Positions 30,123 to 40,493 of a stretch of 46,591 nt of DNA are shown here, piece after piece. A program made the translations under genes and the position numbers. The stretch's first letter is position 1. Every line of letters starts with the position of its first letter. The stretch is taken from contig CAZDJK010000023.1 in the NCBI GenBank assembly GCA_964505725.1, forward strand, positions 1-46,591. The letters are read 5' to 3'. A model generated the notes under the pieces. That model did no database searches. It was not told the DNA's origin and saw only the letters and a list, made by a program, of their open reading frames with translations. The DNA is from CAVRJC01 sp964505725 (GTDB lineage Bacteria; Actinomycetota; Acidimicrobiia; IMCC26256; DASPTH01).

Positions 30123-31022
30123 TCAGGTGCGGAGGAAACGGCGGAGGCCGACGGCGGCGCCGAGGCTGCCGATCAGGATCCCGCCGAGCAGCACCACGAA
30201 GGCGATGAGGCTGGCGTCGCCGGTGGTCACGTAGAAGTCGCCGAAGAAGCTGTTGGGGTCGTTGAAGGCCTGGTCGAAGCCGAAGTGCTTGAGCGAGATC
30301 ACCGCGAGCACCGCCAGGCCCGCGCCGACCAGACCCTGCACCATCCCCTCGGCGAGGAACGGGATCCTCACGAACCAGTTCGACGCGCCGACGAGCTTCA
30401 TCACCTCGATCTCGCGCCGGCGCGCGTAAGTGGCGAGGCGGATGGTGTTCACGATGAGGAAGAGCGACGACGCCAGGAGCACGAGCGAGATCACGATGAA
30501 GATCCAGCGCACCTTGTTGGTGACGTCGATGAGGCCCTTGAGCGCCTCACCGGGAGTCGTCACCTCCTCGACGCCCTGCTGCGTGCTGAACTGACTCTTC
30601 ACCGTGTCGGTGAGCTCCGCGCGGGTCGGCGCGACGCGGAACGACTCGGGGAGGTCGGCCGCCGTGATGCTGTTCACCAGGTCGGGCTGCCGGTGGAAGA
30701 TGCGCTTGAACTCGGCGTACGCATCCTGCTTGTTCAGGTAATGGTACGACTTGACGTTGCCGCCTGGTTTCTCGGCCGCGTCGAGGTTCTTCCTGACTGC
30801 GTCGACCTCTTCGCGTGTGGCCTTCACGGTCATGAAGATCTCGAGCGTCACCCCGCCCTTGATCTTCTCGGTGCCGTGGTCGACCCACTTCGACAGCATC
30901 AGGATGCCGCCGAACAGCGACAGCGACACGGCGACGGTCGCGATGCCCGCCACCGTCATCAGGACGTTGCGACGCAGCGAGACCAACGTCTCGCGCGAGA
31001 AGTACGAGATGCGCGTCCACAT
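30123..31022 (-). CDS. ftsX: Cell division ABC transporter permease FtsX
   Basis: 299 residues with an N-terminal membrane helix, an extracellular domain of about 130 residues (with KSYHYLNKQDAYAEFKRIF and SFRVAPTRAELTD) and three C-terminal membrane helices. The cytoplasmic motif YARRREIEVMKLVGASNWFV is characteristic. Works with FtsE to transmit a signal across the membrane to a coiled-coil peptidoglycan hydrolase such as the M23 protein encoded next. It starts 9 nt after the ftsE stop. Confidence 0.95.
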   Translation of the reverse strand: MWTRISYFSRETLVSLRRNVLMTVAGIATVAVSLSLFGGILMLSKWVDHGTEKIKGGVTLEIFMTVKATREEVDAVRKNLDAAEKPGGNVKSYHYLNKQDAYAEFKRIFHRQPDLVNSITAADLPESFRVAPTRAELTDTVKSQFSTQQGVEEVTTPGEALKGLIDVTNKVRWIFIVISLVLLASSLFLIVNTIRLATYARRREIEVMKLVGASNWFVRIPFLAEGMVQGLVGAGLAVLAVISLKHFGFDQAFNDPNSFFGDFYVTTGDASLIAFVVLLGGILIGSLGAAVGLRRFLRT

Positions 31023-31031
31023 GGAGCTGGT

Positions 31032-31718
31032 TCAGCCTCCGACGCCGTAGACGCCGCGTGCCTGGTCGCGCACGAGGCTTCCGTGGTCGAGCTCGATGAC
31101 GCGTCGGCGCATGGCGTCGACGATGCGCTGGTCGTGCGTGGCCATGACGACGGTGGTGCCCGTGCGGTTGATCCGGTCGAGGATGCGCATGATGCCCACC
31201 GTGGTCGCCGGGTCGAGGTTGCCCGTTGGCTCGTCGGCGAGGACGATCAGCGGCCGGTTGACGAACGCGCGGGCGATGGACACCCGCTGCTGTTCGCCAC
31301 CCGACAGCTCCGAGGGGAACCGCGCCGCCTTCTTCGCGAGGCCGACGAGGTCGAGCACCTGCGGGACCTGGGTGCGCACCACGTGCCGGGGACGGCCGAT
31401 GACTTCCATGGCGAAGGCCACGTTCTCGTAGACGGTCTTGGTCGGGAGGAGCTTGAAGTCCTGGAAGACGCAGCCGATGTTGCGCCGGAGCTGGGGAACC
31501 CGCCAGTGGCTGAGCTGGGAGATGTCGCGTCCGGCCACCACGATGCGGCCCTTGGTGGCCTGCTCCTCCCGGAGCAGCAGGCGGAGGAAGGTGGACTTCC
31601 CCGATCCCGACGGCCCGACGAGGAAGACGAATTCACCTTTTTGCACGTCCGCGGTCACGTCGCGAAGCGCGGCGACCTCGCCCTTGTAGATCTTGGAGAC
31701 GTTCTCGAAGGTGATCAT
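31032..31718 (-). CDS. ftsE: Cell division ATP-binding protein FtsE
   Basis: 228 residues. Walker A is GPSGSGKST (35-43), the signature is LSGGEQQRVSIARAFVNRP, Walker B LIVLADEPTGNLDP, and TTVVMATHDQRIVD the H-loop. The opening MITFENVSKIYKGEVAALRD is typical of FtsE. ATPase partner of FtsX, controlling cell wall hydrolysis at division. Lies between prfB (127 nt upstream) and ftsX, as in most actinobacteria. Confidence 0.96.
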   Translation of the reverse strand: MITFENVSKIYKGEVAALRDVTADVQKGEFVFLVGPSGSGKSTFLRLLLREEQATKGRIVVAGRDISQLSHWRVPQLRRNIGCVFQDFKLLPTKTVYENVAFAMEVIGRPRHVVRTQVPQVLDLVGLAKKAARFPSELSGGEQQRVSIARAFVNRPLIVLADEPTGNLDPATTVGIMRILDRINRTGTTVVMATHDQRIVDAMRRRVIELDHGSLVRDQARGVYGVGG

Positions 31719-31845
31719 GGCGCAGGGGATGACCGCGATCAGCGCGCGGCCAGCGGTGAGGGTAGCAGGGGGTTGTGCCCGATGGGTGTCTCCACCCGTG
31801 CGGACGTGCTTCGAGGCTACGCGCGCGTGCCGCGATGCGGGGAAC

Positions 31846-32952
31846 TCAGCTCCTCGCGTGCTGACGACGCCACTGCAGCGTGGACTCGATGAAGCCGTCG
31901 AGGTCGCCGTCGAGCACCGCCTGGACGTTGCCGGTCTCGTAACGCGTGCGCTCGTCCTTCACGAGCTGGTACGGGTGCAGCGTGTACGTGCGGATCTGAT
32001 TGCCGAACGCCACGTCGCGCTTCTCGCCCGACAATGCCTCGAGCTCCGCGGTGCGTTCCTGGCGCATCCGCTCCGCCAGCCGAGCGGCGAGGATCTGCAT
32101 CGCACGCGCCTTGTTCTGGGTCTGCGAGCGCTCGTTCTGTACCGCGACGACGACCCCGGTGGGCAAATGCGTGATGCGCACCGCGGAGTCGGTGACGTTG
32201 ACGTGCTGGCCGCCGGCTCCCGACGAGCGGTACGTGTCGATGCGCAGGTCGTTCTGGTCGATCTCGGGCTCCTCCGCCGCGTCGAGCGCAGGCACCACGT
32301 CGAACGACGCAAACGCGGTCTGGCGGCGTGCGTTGGCGTCGAACGGGGAGATGCGGATGAGACGGTGCACGCCGCGCTCGCCGGTGAGCAGCCCGTACGC
32401 GTAGCGGCCGGCAACCGTGAACGTCGCGGAGCCGATCCCGGCCTCGGTACCCGGTGACACTTCGTCGAGGGTCACCTTGAAGCCGCGCCGCTCGGCCCAG
32501 CGCAGGTACATGCGCAGCAACATGTTGGTCCAGTCCTGCGCGTCGGTGCCTCCGGCACCGGAGTTCACGGTGCAGATCGCGTCGCGATCGTCGTGCTCGC
32601 CCGTGAAGAGCGCGCGCAGCTCCAGACCGTCGAGCTCGGACGCGAGCGCGTCGATGCCGGACGCGATCTCGGGCTCGAATGACTCGTCACCCTCCTCGCG
32701 CGCGAGTTCCGCGAGCGTCTCCAGATCCGAGACGGTGCCGGAGAGGCGTTCGACCAGGTCGACGTCGTCGCGGAGCCGCGCCAGCTCGGTGGTGACCTTC
32801 CGGGCCGCATCGGGGTCGTCCCACAGCCCGGGCCGGCTCGCCTCCGACTCCAGCTCGCCGATCCGCTGCGTCGCAGCGTCGACGCCGAGGTAGGCGTGCG
32901 CGCCTTCGGTGCGGCGGCGGAGCTCGGCGAGGTCGGGCGTGAAGTCGCGCAT
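31846..32952 (-). CDS. prfB: Peptide chain release factor 2
   Basis: 368 residues. The GGQ peptidyl-hydrolysis motif is at 247-249 (SSGAGGQHVNVTD), and SPF at 202-204 is the stop-codon-reading motif of RF2 (UGA/UAA); RF1 would have PxT. The gene is a single uninterrupted frame, so it lacks the programmed +1 frameshift used for RF2 autoregulation in many bacteria, as usual for actinobacteria. It follows secA by 30 nt on the same strand. Confidence 0.97.
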   Translation of the reverse strand: MRDFTPDLAELRRRTEGAHAYLGVDAATQRIGELESEASRPGLWDDPDAARKVTTELARLRDDVDLVERLSGTVSDLETLAELAREEGDESFEPEIASGIDALASELDGLELRALFTGEHDDRDAICTVNSGAGGTDAQDWTNMLLRMYLRWAERRGFKVTLDEVSPGTEAGIGSATFTVAGRYAYGLLTGERGVHRLIRISPFDANARRQTAFASFDVVPALDAAEEPEIDQNDLRIDTYRSSGAGGQHVNVTDSAVRITHLPTGVVVAVQNERSQTQNKARAMQILAARLAERMRQERTAELEALSGEKRDVAFGNQIRTYTLHPYQLVKDERTRYETGNVQAVLDGDLDGFIESTLQWRRQHARS

Positions 32953-32982
32953 GGTGAAGGGGGTCTCGGCGGCGGGGTTGCC

Positions 32983-35745
<2,763 letters not shown>

Positions 35746-35810
35746 AGACCCCGCAAGTGTACCGGGGGCTCCCTCCGCTCCGGCCCCGCTCCCGCACGCG
35801 CGAGGCGTGA

Positions 35811-36377
35811 CTACGCAGTTGCGTCGATGAGACCGAGGGCGCCGTCGTGGCGCCGGTAGAGCAGCGCCGCGTGACCGGTCTCGGTGTTGGTGAAGAGGAA
35901 GAACGCGTGGCCGAGCAGGTCCATCTGGAGCACGGCCTCGTCGGTGGTCATGGGCTTGGCGGCGAACCGCTTGCGCTTCACGATCTGGGACTCGAGCCCG
36001 TCGTCCTCGTCGTCGAGGTCGCCGCCGACGGGACCACCGTGGCCGTTGCGACGCGGGTGCGAGCGGGCGACCCGCTTGTCCTTGATCCGGCCCACCTGGT
36101 GCTCGACCTTGGCGACCACGAGGTCGAGCGCCGCGACCGGCTCGGTCGCCGCCGCGCGCGCCTTCACGAGGTGGCGCGTCAGGTGCACGGTGATCTCGCA
36201 CACCTGACGGTCGTGGACACGCGGGTTCCGGAGCTCGGAGAACTCCACCTCCACCCGGCGCGCGTCGTGCGCGAAGCGAGCAATGCGGACGACCTTCTCG
36301 GAGGTGAGATCCTTCAGGCGCGTGGACACCGCGCGGTTCTTGCCTCGGACCACGACGTCGAGATCCACGTCGTCCAT
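35811..36377 (-). CDS. hpf: Ribosome hibernation promoting factor, long form
   Basis: 188 residues: an N-terminal HPF/RaiA domain (VVVRGKNRAVSTRLKDLTSE, VEITVHLT-like segment read here as CEITVHLTRHLVKARAAATE), a charged linker and the C-terminal dimerisation domain (IVKRKRFAAKPMTTDEAVLQ, HAFFLFTNTETGHAALLYRR). The long form makes 100S ribosome dimers in stationary phase or hypoxia. A possible -10 TATACT lies on the minus strand at 36415-36410, inside the 3' end of comF, so it may have its own promoter. It stands directly upstream of secA, a common arrangement. Confidence 0.95.
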   Translation of the reverse strand: MDDVDLDVVVRGKNRAVSTRLKDLTSEKVVRIARFAHDARRVEVEFSELRNPRVHDRQVCEITVHLTRHLVKARAAATEPVAALDLVVAKVEHQVGRIKDKRVARSHPRRNGHGGPVGGDLDDEDDGLESQIVKRKRFAAKPMTTDEAVLQMDLLGHAFFLFTNTETGHAALLYRRHDGALGLIDATA

Positions 36378-36386
36378 CGCAACCCT

Positions 36387-37040
36387 CTACGAGTCGGCGC
36401 CCTCAGCCGAGTATACGCACGACCCGATCGGTCCGTCCCCCGGCGCGGGCGTGCGGGCGGCGGTGACCGCCACGACGCACCGCGCGCCCGTGGCCCGCAG
36501 CGCGCGCGCCGCGGCTGCCAGCGTCGCGCCCGTCGTCGCGACATCGTCGACGAGCACCACCGCCCCCGGCACCCCTTGCCGTGCGGTGAAGCCCGGACCG
36601 ACACGCCGGGCCGCGCCGACCAGCCCGGTCTGCGGCGGACCGGGTAATCGTTCGAGGAGAGCCGCCGCCGGCACATGCAGCCGTCGCGCCACTGCCCGCG
36701 CCAACAGCTCGGCGGCGTCGAACCCGCGCCGGCGCCGACGCTCGGCCGTGGTCGGCGCCCACACCGCCGCATCCACCTCCGCGAGGCCCGCATCCGTGGC
36801 GGCCGCGACCATGCGTCCCGCCAGCCAGGGCACCACCGCCCGTACGTTCCGGTACTTCACCCGCGCAACCACCTCCCGCGCCACGCCCTCGTACGCGAAC
36901 GCCGCCGCCCATGCGTCGATCCCGTCGGGCGGCCCCACGCGCGGCGGCGCCCGCAGCTCTGCCGCGCACTCCGGACACACGGGCCGCCCCGACGCCCGCC
37001 CACACCCCGGGCACACCAACGGGAACACGAACTCCAGCAC
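36387..37040 (-). CDS. ComF-family phosphoribosyltransferase-like protein
   Basis: 217 residues. N-terminal zinc ribbon with Cys10, Cys13, Cys22 and Cys25 (CPGCGRASGRPVCPECAAEL), a double-psi-like middle with AFAYEGVAREVVARVKYRNV, and the PRPP-type motif VVLVDDVATTGATLAAAARA. Members help DNA uptake in competent bacteria, but most actinobacterial ones are of unknown role. It lies 9 nt upstream of hpf on the same strand, as is usual. Confidence 0.9.
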   Translation of the reverse strand: MLEFVFPLVCPGCGRASGRPVCPECAAELRAPPRVGPPDGIDAWAAAFAYEGVAREVVARVKYRNVRAVVPWLAGRMVAAATDAGLAEVDAAVWAPTTAERRRRRGFDAAELLARAVARRLHVPAAALLERLPGPPQTGLVGAARRVGPGFTARQGVPGAVVLVDDVATTGATLAAAARALRATGARCVVAVTAARTPAPGDGPIGSCVYSAEGADS

Positions 37041-37439
37041 CCCCGCACCCTACGAACCCCCTACGACACCCACCCCGACCACCCCGCGGACCGACGCCGG
37101 TCTCGGTTGCGGACGCTCACGCCCGTCCGTCGAGCGTGTGGACGGTCCCCTCGGTTCCCCGCAGTTGCGCCCGTCGGTCGAGCCCCGGCTCGAAGAGCCA
37201 CGCCGAGCGGAGCGAGGCGTGCAGGGGCTCGACCGAGCGAAGGGCGCAGCGGGGAACCGCAAGCGGGCCGGCCACACGCGGCCCGCGAACCGCCGCGAGC
37301 GCGCAAGGCAGGACATGCAGCCGTTCGGAAAGGCACAACGAAGCTCCAAGAAAGCGTCGCGCGGGTCAAGGACGGAAGCGGACGCCGTCGATCAACCATG
37401 CACACGCCGTTGCCGGAGTCCGACACCAGGGAGGCCCGT
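37041..37439. other. Intergenic stretch with a palindromic element
   Basis: Between comF and the small membrane protein gene there is no convincing coding frame. The main content is the palindrome of about 108 nt at 37152-37259, preceded and followed by GC-rich sequence without recognisable sites. The comF promoter should lie near 37041-37100. Confidence 0.5.
37152..37259. repeat. Palindrome of about 108 nt with interrupted arms
   Basis: Outer arms CGGTTCCCCGC (37152-37162) and GCGGGGAACCG (37249-37259) pair perfectly; inside them GCGCCCGTCGGTCGAGCCCC pairs imperfectly with GGGGCTCGACCGAGCGAAGG and the following GCGC; the tip is CACGCC...GGCGTG around GAGCGGAGCGA. A single RNA or DNA hairpin with an almost unbroken stem would result. 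It is the type of element often found as a dispersed repeat. Confidence 0.75.
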
Positions 37440-37583
37440 ATGGAACTGCTCGTCAGCTGGGCTCGCAGCACCGTCACCAGGACCGAGCGGGCGCTGTCAC
37501 ACGCCGACGACTACTTCGACAAGATTCTCGTCGGCGTCCTCGCGATCCTCGCGGTCGCGATCGGCCTGCTGTTCCTGCAGTAG
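37440..37583 (+). CDS. Small single-pass membrane protein, 47 residues
   Basis: A short frame preceded by GGGAGG with 6-nt spacing: a cytosolic-looking amphipathic stretch (LVSWARSTVTRTERALSHAD) and a C-terminal membrane helix (ILVGVLAILAVAIGLLFLQ) ending at the stop. No family recognised. An in-frame upstream ATG at 37398 would add 14 residues but has no ribosome site. It converges with ahcY, with only 4 nt between the stops. Composition and ribosome site make it a credible gene. Confidence 0.6.
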   Translation: MELLVSWARSTVTRTERALSHADDYFDKILVGVLAILAVAIGLLFLQ

Positions 37584-37587
37584 CCCG

Positions 37588-39042
37588 TCAGTAGCGGTAG
37601 TAGTCGGGCTTGTACGGGCCGTCGACGGGCACGCCCAGGTAGCTCGCCTGGTCCTCGGTGAGGCGGGTGAGCTTCACGCCGAGCTTGTCGAGGTGCAACC
37701 GGGCCACCTCCTCGTCGAGGTGCTTCGGCAGCGTGTACACCTTGCGCTCGTAGAAGTCGCGGTGGCCGAACAGCTCGATCTGCGCCATCACCTGGTTGGT
37801 GAAGCTGTTCGACATCACGAAGCTCGGGTGCCCGGTGGCGCAGCCGAGGTTCAGGAGCCGGCCCTCGGCCAGCACGATGATCGAGTGCGCAGGCCGGCCC
37901 GAACCGGCCGGGAAGATCCACTCGTCCACCTGTGGCTTCACGTTGACGCGCTCGACGCCCGGATACCGCGCGAGCCCGGCCATGTCGATCTCGGTGTCGA
38001 AGTGACCGATGTTGCCGACGATCGCGTTGTGCTTCATCCGCGCCATGTCGTCGACGGTGATGACATTGGCGTTGCCGGTGGCGGTCACGAACAGGTCGGC
38101 GGTCTCCACCACGTCCTGGACCGTGGTGACCTCGTACCCCTCCATCGCGGCCTGCAACGCGCAGATCGGGTCGATCTCGGTGATCACCACGCGCGCGCCC
38201 TGGCCCCGGAGCGACTGCGCGCACCCCTTGCCGACGTCGCCGTAGCCGCAGACCACCGCCACCTTGCCCGCGAGCATCACGTCGGTGGCGCGACAGATGC
38301 CGTCGACGAGCGAGTGCCGGCACCCGTACAGGTTGTCGAACTTGCTCTTGGTCACGGAGTCGTTCACGTTGATCGCCGGGAACAGCAACGTGCCGGTGTC
38401 CTGCATCTGGTACAGGCGGTGGACGCCGGTCGTGGTCTCCTCGGTGACGCCGACGATGCCCTCGGCCATGCGGTGCCAACACTGCGGATCCTCGGTCAGC
38501 TGAGCGCCCAGCACACCGAGCACGACCGCGAGCTCGTCGTTGTCGGCGGTGGACGGATCCGGCACCGCGTGCGCGCGCTCGTACTCGACACCCTTGTGGA
38601 CCAGGAGCGTGGCATCGCCGCCGTCGTCGAGGATCATGTTGGGCCCCGCCTCGTTGGGCCACGTGAGCGCCCGCTGCGTGCACCACCAGTACTCCTCGAG
38701 CGTCTCGCCCTTCCAGGCGAACACCGGGATGCCGGCGGCCGCGATCGCCGCCGCCGCGTGGTCCTGGGTGGAGAAGATGTTGCAGCTCGCCCACCGCACC
38801 TGCGCGCCGAGGGCGACGAGGGTCTCGATGAGCACGGCGGTCTGGATCGTCATGTGCAGGGAGCCGGTGATGCGGCCGCCGGCGAGCGGCCGGTCGGCGG
38901 CGTAGCGCTCGCGTAGGGCCATCAGGCCCGGCATCTCGACCTCGGCGAGCTCGATCTCCTTGCGGCCGAAGTCGGCGAGGCCGAGGTCGGCGACCTTGAA
39001 GTCGGTGAACGTCGTGGACGCGGGAGAGCTGGTCGTGGTCAT
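37588..39042 (-). CDS. ahcY: S-adenosylhomocysteine hydrolase
   Basis: 484 residues, NAD-dependent hydrolase of S-adenosylhomocysteine to adenosine and homocysteine in the methyl cycle. Signatures are ITGSLHMTIQTAVLIETLVA, SCNIFSTQDHAAAAIAA, VCGYGDVGKGCAQSLRGQG (NAD loop) and the C-terminus ending GPYKPDYYRY. The bacterial insertion with VLGAQLTEDPQCWHRMAEGI is present. I chose the ATG at 39040-39042, preceded by GAGGAG. The 147 nt upstream contain no riboswitch I can recognise. Confidence 0.96.
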   Translation of the reverse strand: MTTTSSPASTTFTDFKVADLGLADFGRKEIELAEVEMPGLMALRERYAADRPLAGGRITGSLHMTIQTAVLIETLVALGAQVRWASCNIFSTQDHAAAAIAAAGIPVFAWKGETLEEYWWCTQRALTWPNEAGPNMILDDGGDATLLVHKGVEYERAHAVPDPSTADNDELAVVLGVLGAQLTEDPQCWHRMAEGIVGVTEETTTGVHRLYQMQDTGTLLFPAINVNDSVTKSKFDNLYGCRHSLVDGICRATDVMLAGKVAVVCGYGDVGKGCAQSLRGQGARVVITEIDPICALQAAMEGYEVTTVQDVVETADLFVTATGNANVITVDDMARMKHNAIVGNIGHFDTEIDMAGLARYPGVERVNVKPQVDEWIFPAGSGRPAHSIIVLAEGRLLNLGCATGHPSFVMSNSFTNQVMAQIELFGHRDFYERKVYTLPKHLDEEVARLHLDKLGVKLTRLTEDQASYLGVPVDGPYKPDYYRY

Positions 39043-39189
39043 GGTTGACTCCTCGTCGACGATGGCGCGGCGCGCGCCAACCTGCTGATTGAGGAGCCGG
39101 CCCGGATCACCGGATGACAGCGCAGGCATGACGCCGATCGCCCGACCTGCCGTCAGGCTACCGCAGCCGGGCTCGTGGTTCCGCCCCGT

Positions 39190-40230
39190 TCAGGCGGACA
39201 GCGCGCGCTTGATCTCGCGGACGGCGTCGATGGGCCCCGGGTCGACGTCGTTGGCGAGCGCGACGTAGTAGCTGGTCCAGTCGCCGACGTAGATGAGGTC
39301 CAGGAGCTGCGCGAGGCGCCCCTCCCCCTCCGCCTCGACCCGCAGCACCTGGTGGAGCGCCTCCGAGATCAGATCGCGCGTGGCGGCGGCGCGCTTCTCG
39401 AGTGCAGCGTGCTCGAGGCCGTGCGAGAGCTCGACGAGCGTGAAGATCTGCCGGGTGACGTCGCCGTGCTGGCCCCAGCCGACGATCTCGTTGTGGTCGA
39501 GCTCGGGGTAGACGTTCCAGAACGCAGGCGCCTTGGCGTTCTCGTTCATCGACTGCTTCCACCGCAGGGCGGCGACGCCGCCGAGCCCGCCGACGCCGTA
39601 GACGATCGGGATCGTGCGGTCGATCCTGCGGGCGAGCTCGCGCGCGGGGTTGGTGGCCGGGTCGGCATCGGGGCGACACTGGTCGCGACGGCGCGCGAGC
39701 TGTTGCTGGGCGCGGAGCAGGCCGGCGTGTGCCTCGGGGAGCATGCCCATCCGGAACAGCACGACGCACACGGGTGCGACGATGGCACCGAGCGCGAGGC
39801 GGGGCATGGGGATGTCGTCGGGGCACTCGATGTGGAGCCGGCCGCGCTCCCGGCCGAGCCTCGCGAGCTCGCCGCCGCAGGACACGGTGACGAGCGTGGC
39901 GCCGCTGGCGAGCGCACCGCGTGCCATTTCGACCGTCTCCTCGGTGTCGCCCGAGTACGAGAGCGCGAACGCGAGCGTGCGGTGCCCGACGAACGCGGGC
40001 GTGCGGTAGTGCTTCATCACGACGAGCGGCAGCGGCAGGGTTGCGGTGCCCACGGCCTGGACGATGTCGCCGGCGATGCCGGAGCCGCCCATCCCGAGCA
40101 TCACCACGTTGTCGAACCCAGCCGGGTCGGGGAGCGCGGACGACGGGATCCGCCCCGCCTGCTCGTGCGCCCGCGCGAGCTGCTCGGGCAGCGAGCACAA
40201 CGCCTCTGCGACACCGATGGTGTCGGTCAC
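39190..40230 (-). CDS. SIS-domain phosphoglucose/phosphomannose isomerase
   Basis: 346 residues. Sugar-isomerase (SIS) pattern: FDNVVMLGMGGSGIAGDIVQ, ALSYSGDTEETVEMARGALA, PIVYGVGGLGGVAALRWKQS and ELDHNEIVGW. C-terminal bifunctional PGI/PMI domain with a YVGDWTSYYVALANDVDPG end. Interconverts glucose-6-P or mannose-6-P and fructose-6-P. GTG at 40228-40230 overlaps the stop of the Trm112-like gene. Adjacent to phosphomannomutase, so it supplies mannose phosphates for cell-envelope glycans. Confidence 0.9.
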   Translation of the reverse strand: MTDTIGVAEALCSLPEQLARAHEQAGRIPSSALPDPAGFDNVVMLGMGGSGIAGDIVQAVGTATLPLPLVVMKHYRTPAFVGHRTLAFALSYSGDTEETVEMARGALASGATLVTVSCGGELARLGRERGRLHIECPDDIPMPRLALGAIVAPVCVVLFRMGMLPEAHAGLLRAQQQLARRRDQCRPDADPATNPARELARRIDRTIPIVYGVGGLGGVAALRWKQSMNENAKAPAFWNVYPELDHNEIVGWGQHGDVTRQIFTLVELSHGLEHAALEKRAAATRDLISEALHQVLRVEAEGEGRLAQLLDLIYVGDWTSYYVALANDVDPGPIDAVREIKRALSA

Positions 40231-40472
40231 GTGGCGCTCGCGTCCCAGGTGGGCGCGATGCCCTCCCGCTCGGCCTTCGCGAGCAGCCGGGCGTGCTCGG
40301 CGTCGTCGACCGACTCCGCCTCGTCGATCAGCATGATCGGGATGTCGTCCTTCACCGCATACCGCCGGTGCAGACGCGGGTTGTAGAGCGACGACTCGTC
40401 GGCGAAGTACAGCAACGGGCCCTTGTCCTCGGGGCAGCCGAGGATCTCGAGCAGTGCGGGATCGAGCGTCAT
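40227..40472 (-). CDS. Trm112-like small zinc-ribbon-family protein
   Basis: 81 residues of the Trm112/YcaR family: LLEILGCPEDKGPLLYFADE, LHRRYAVKDDIPIMLIDEAE. The second pair of cysteines of the canonical ribbon is missing, leaving a single Cys, as is common in the bacterial family. Such proteins are found between the mannose isomerase and phosphomannomutase genes in actinobacteria and may activate methyltransferases or support sugar metabolism. ATG at 40470-40472; it overlaps the isomerase gene. Confidence 0.88.
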   Translation of the reverse strand: MTLDPALLEILGCPEDKGPLLYFADESSLYNPRLHRRYAVKDDIPIMLIDEAESVDDAEHARLLAKAEREGIAPTWDASAT

Positions 40473-40493
40473 GGTCGGGGTCCCCTCCGGGCG

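Noticed and set aside
31846..32952. Programmed frameshift in prfB
   Set aside because: The frame is continuous from the ATG with no early in-frame UGA, so no frameshift is needed.
39043..39189. SAM or SAH riboswitch upstream of ahcY
   Set aside because: I looked for the SAH-riboswitch consensus and SAM-I/IV core elements and did not find them; only short GC stems are present.
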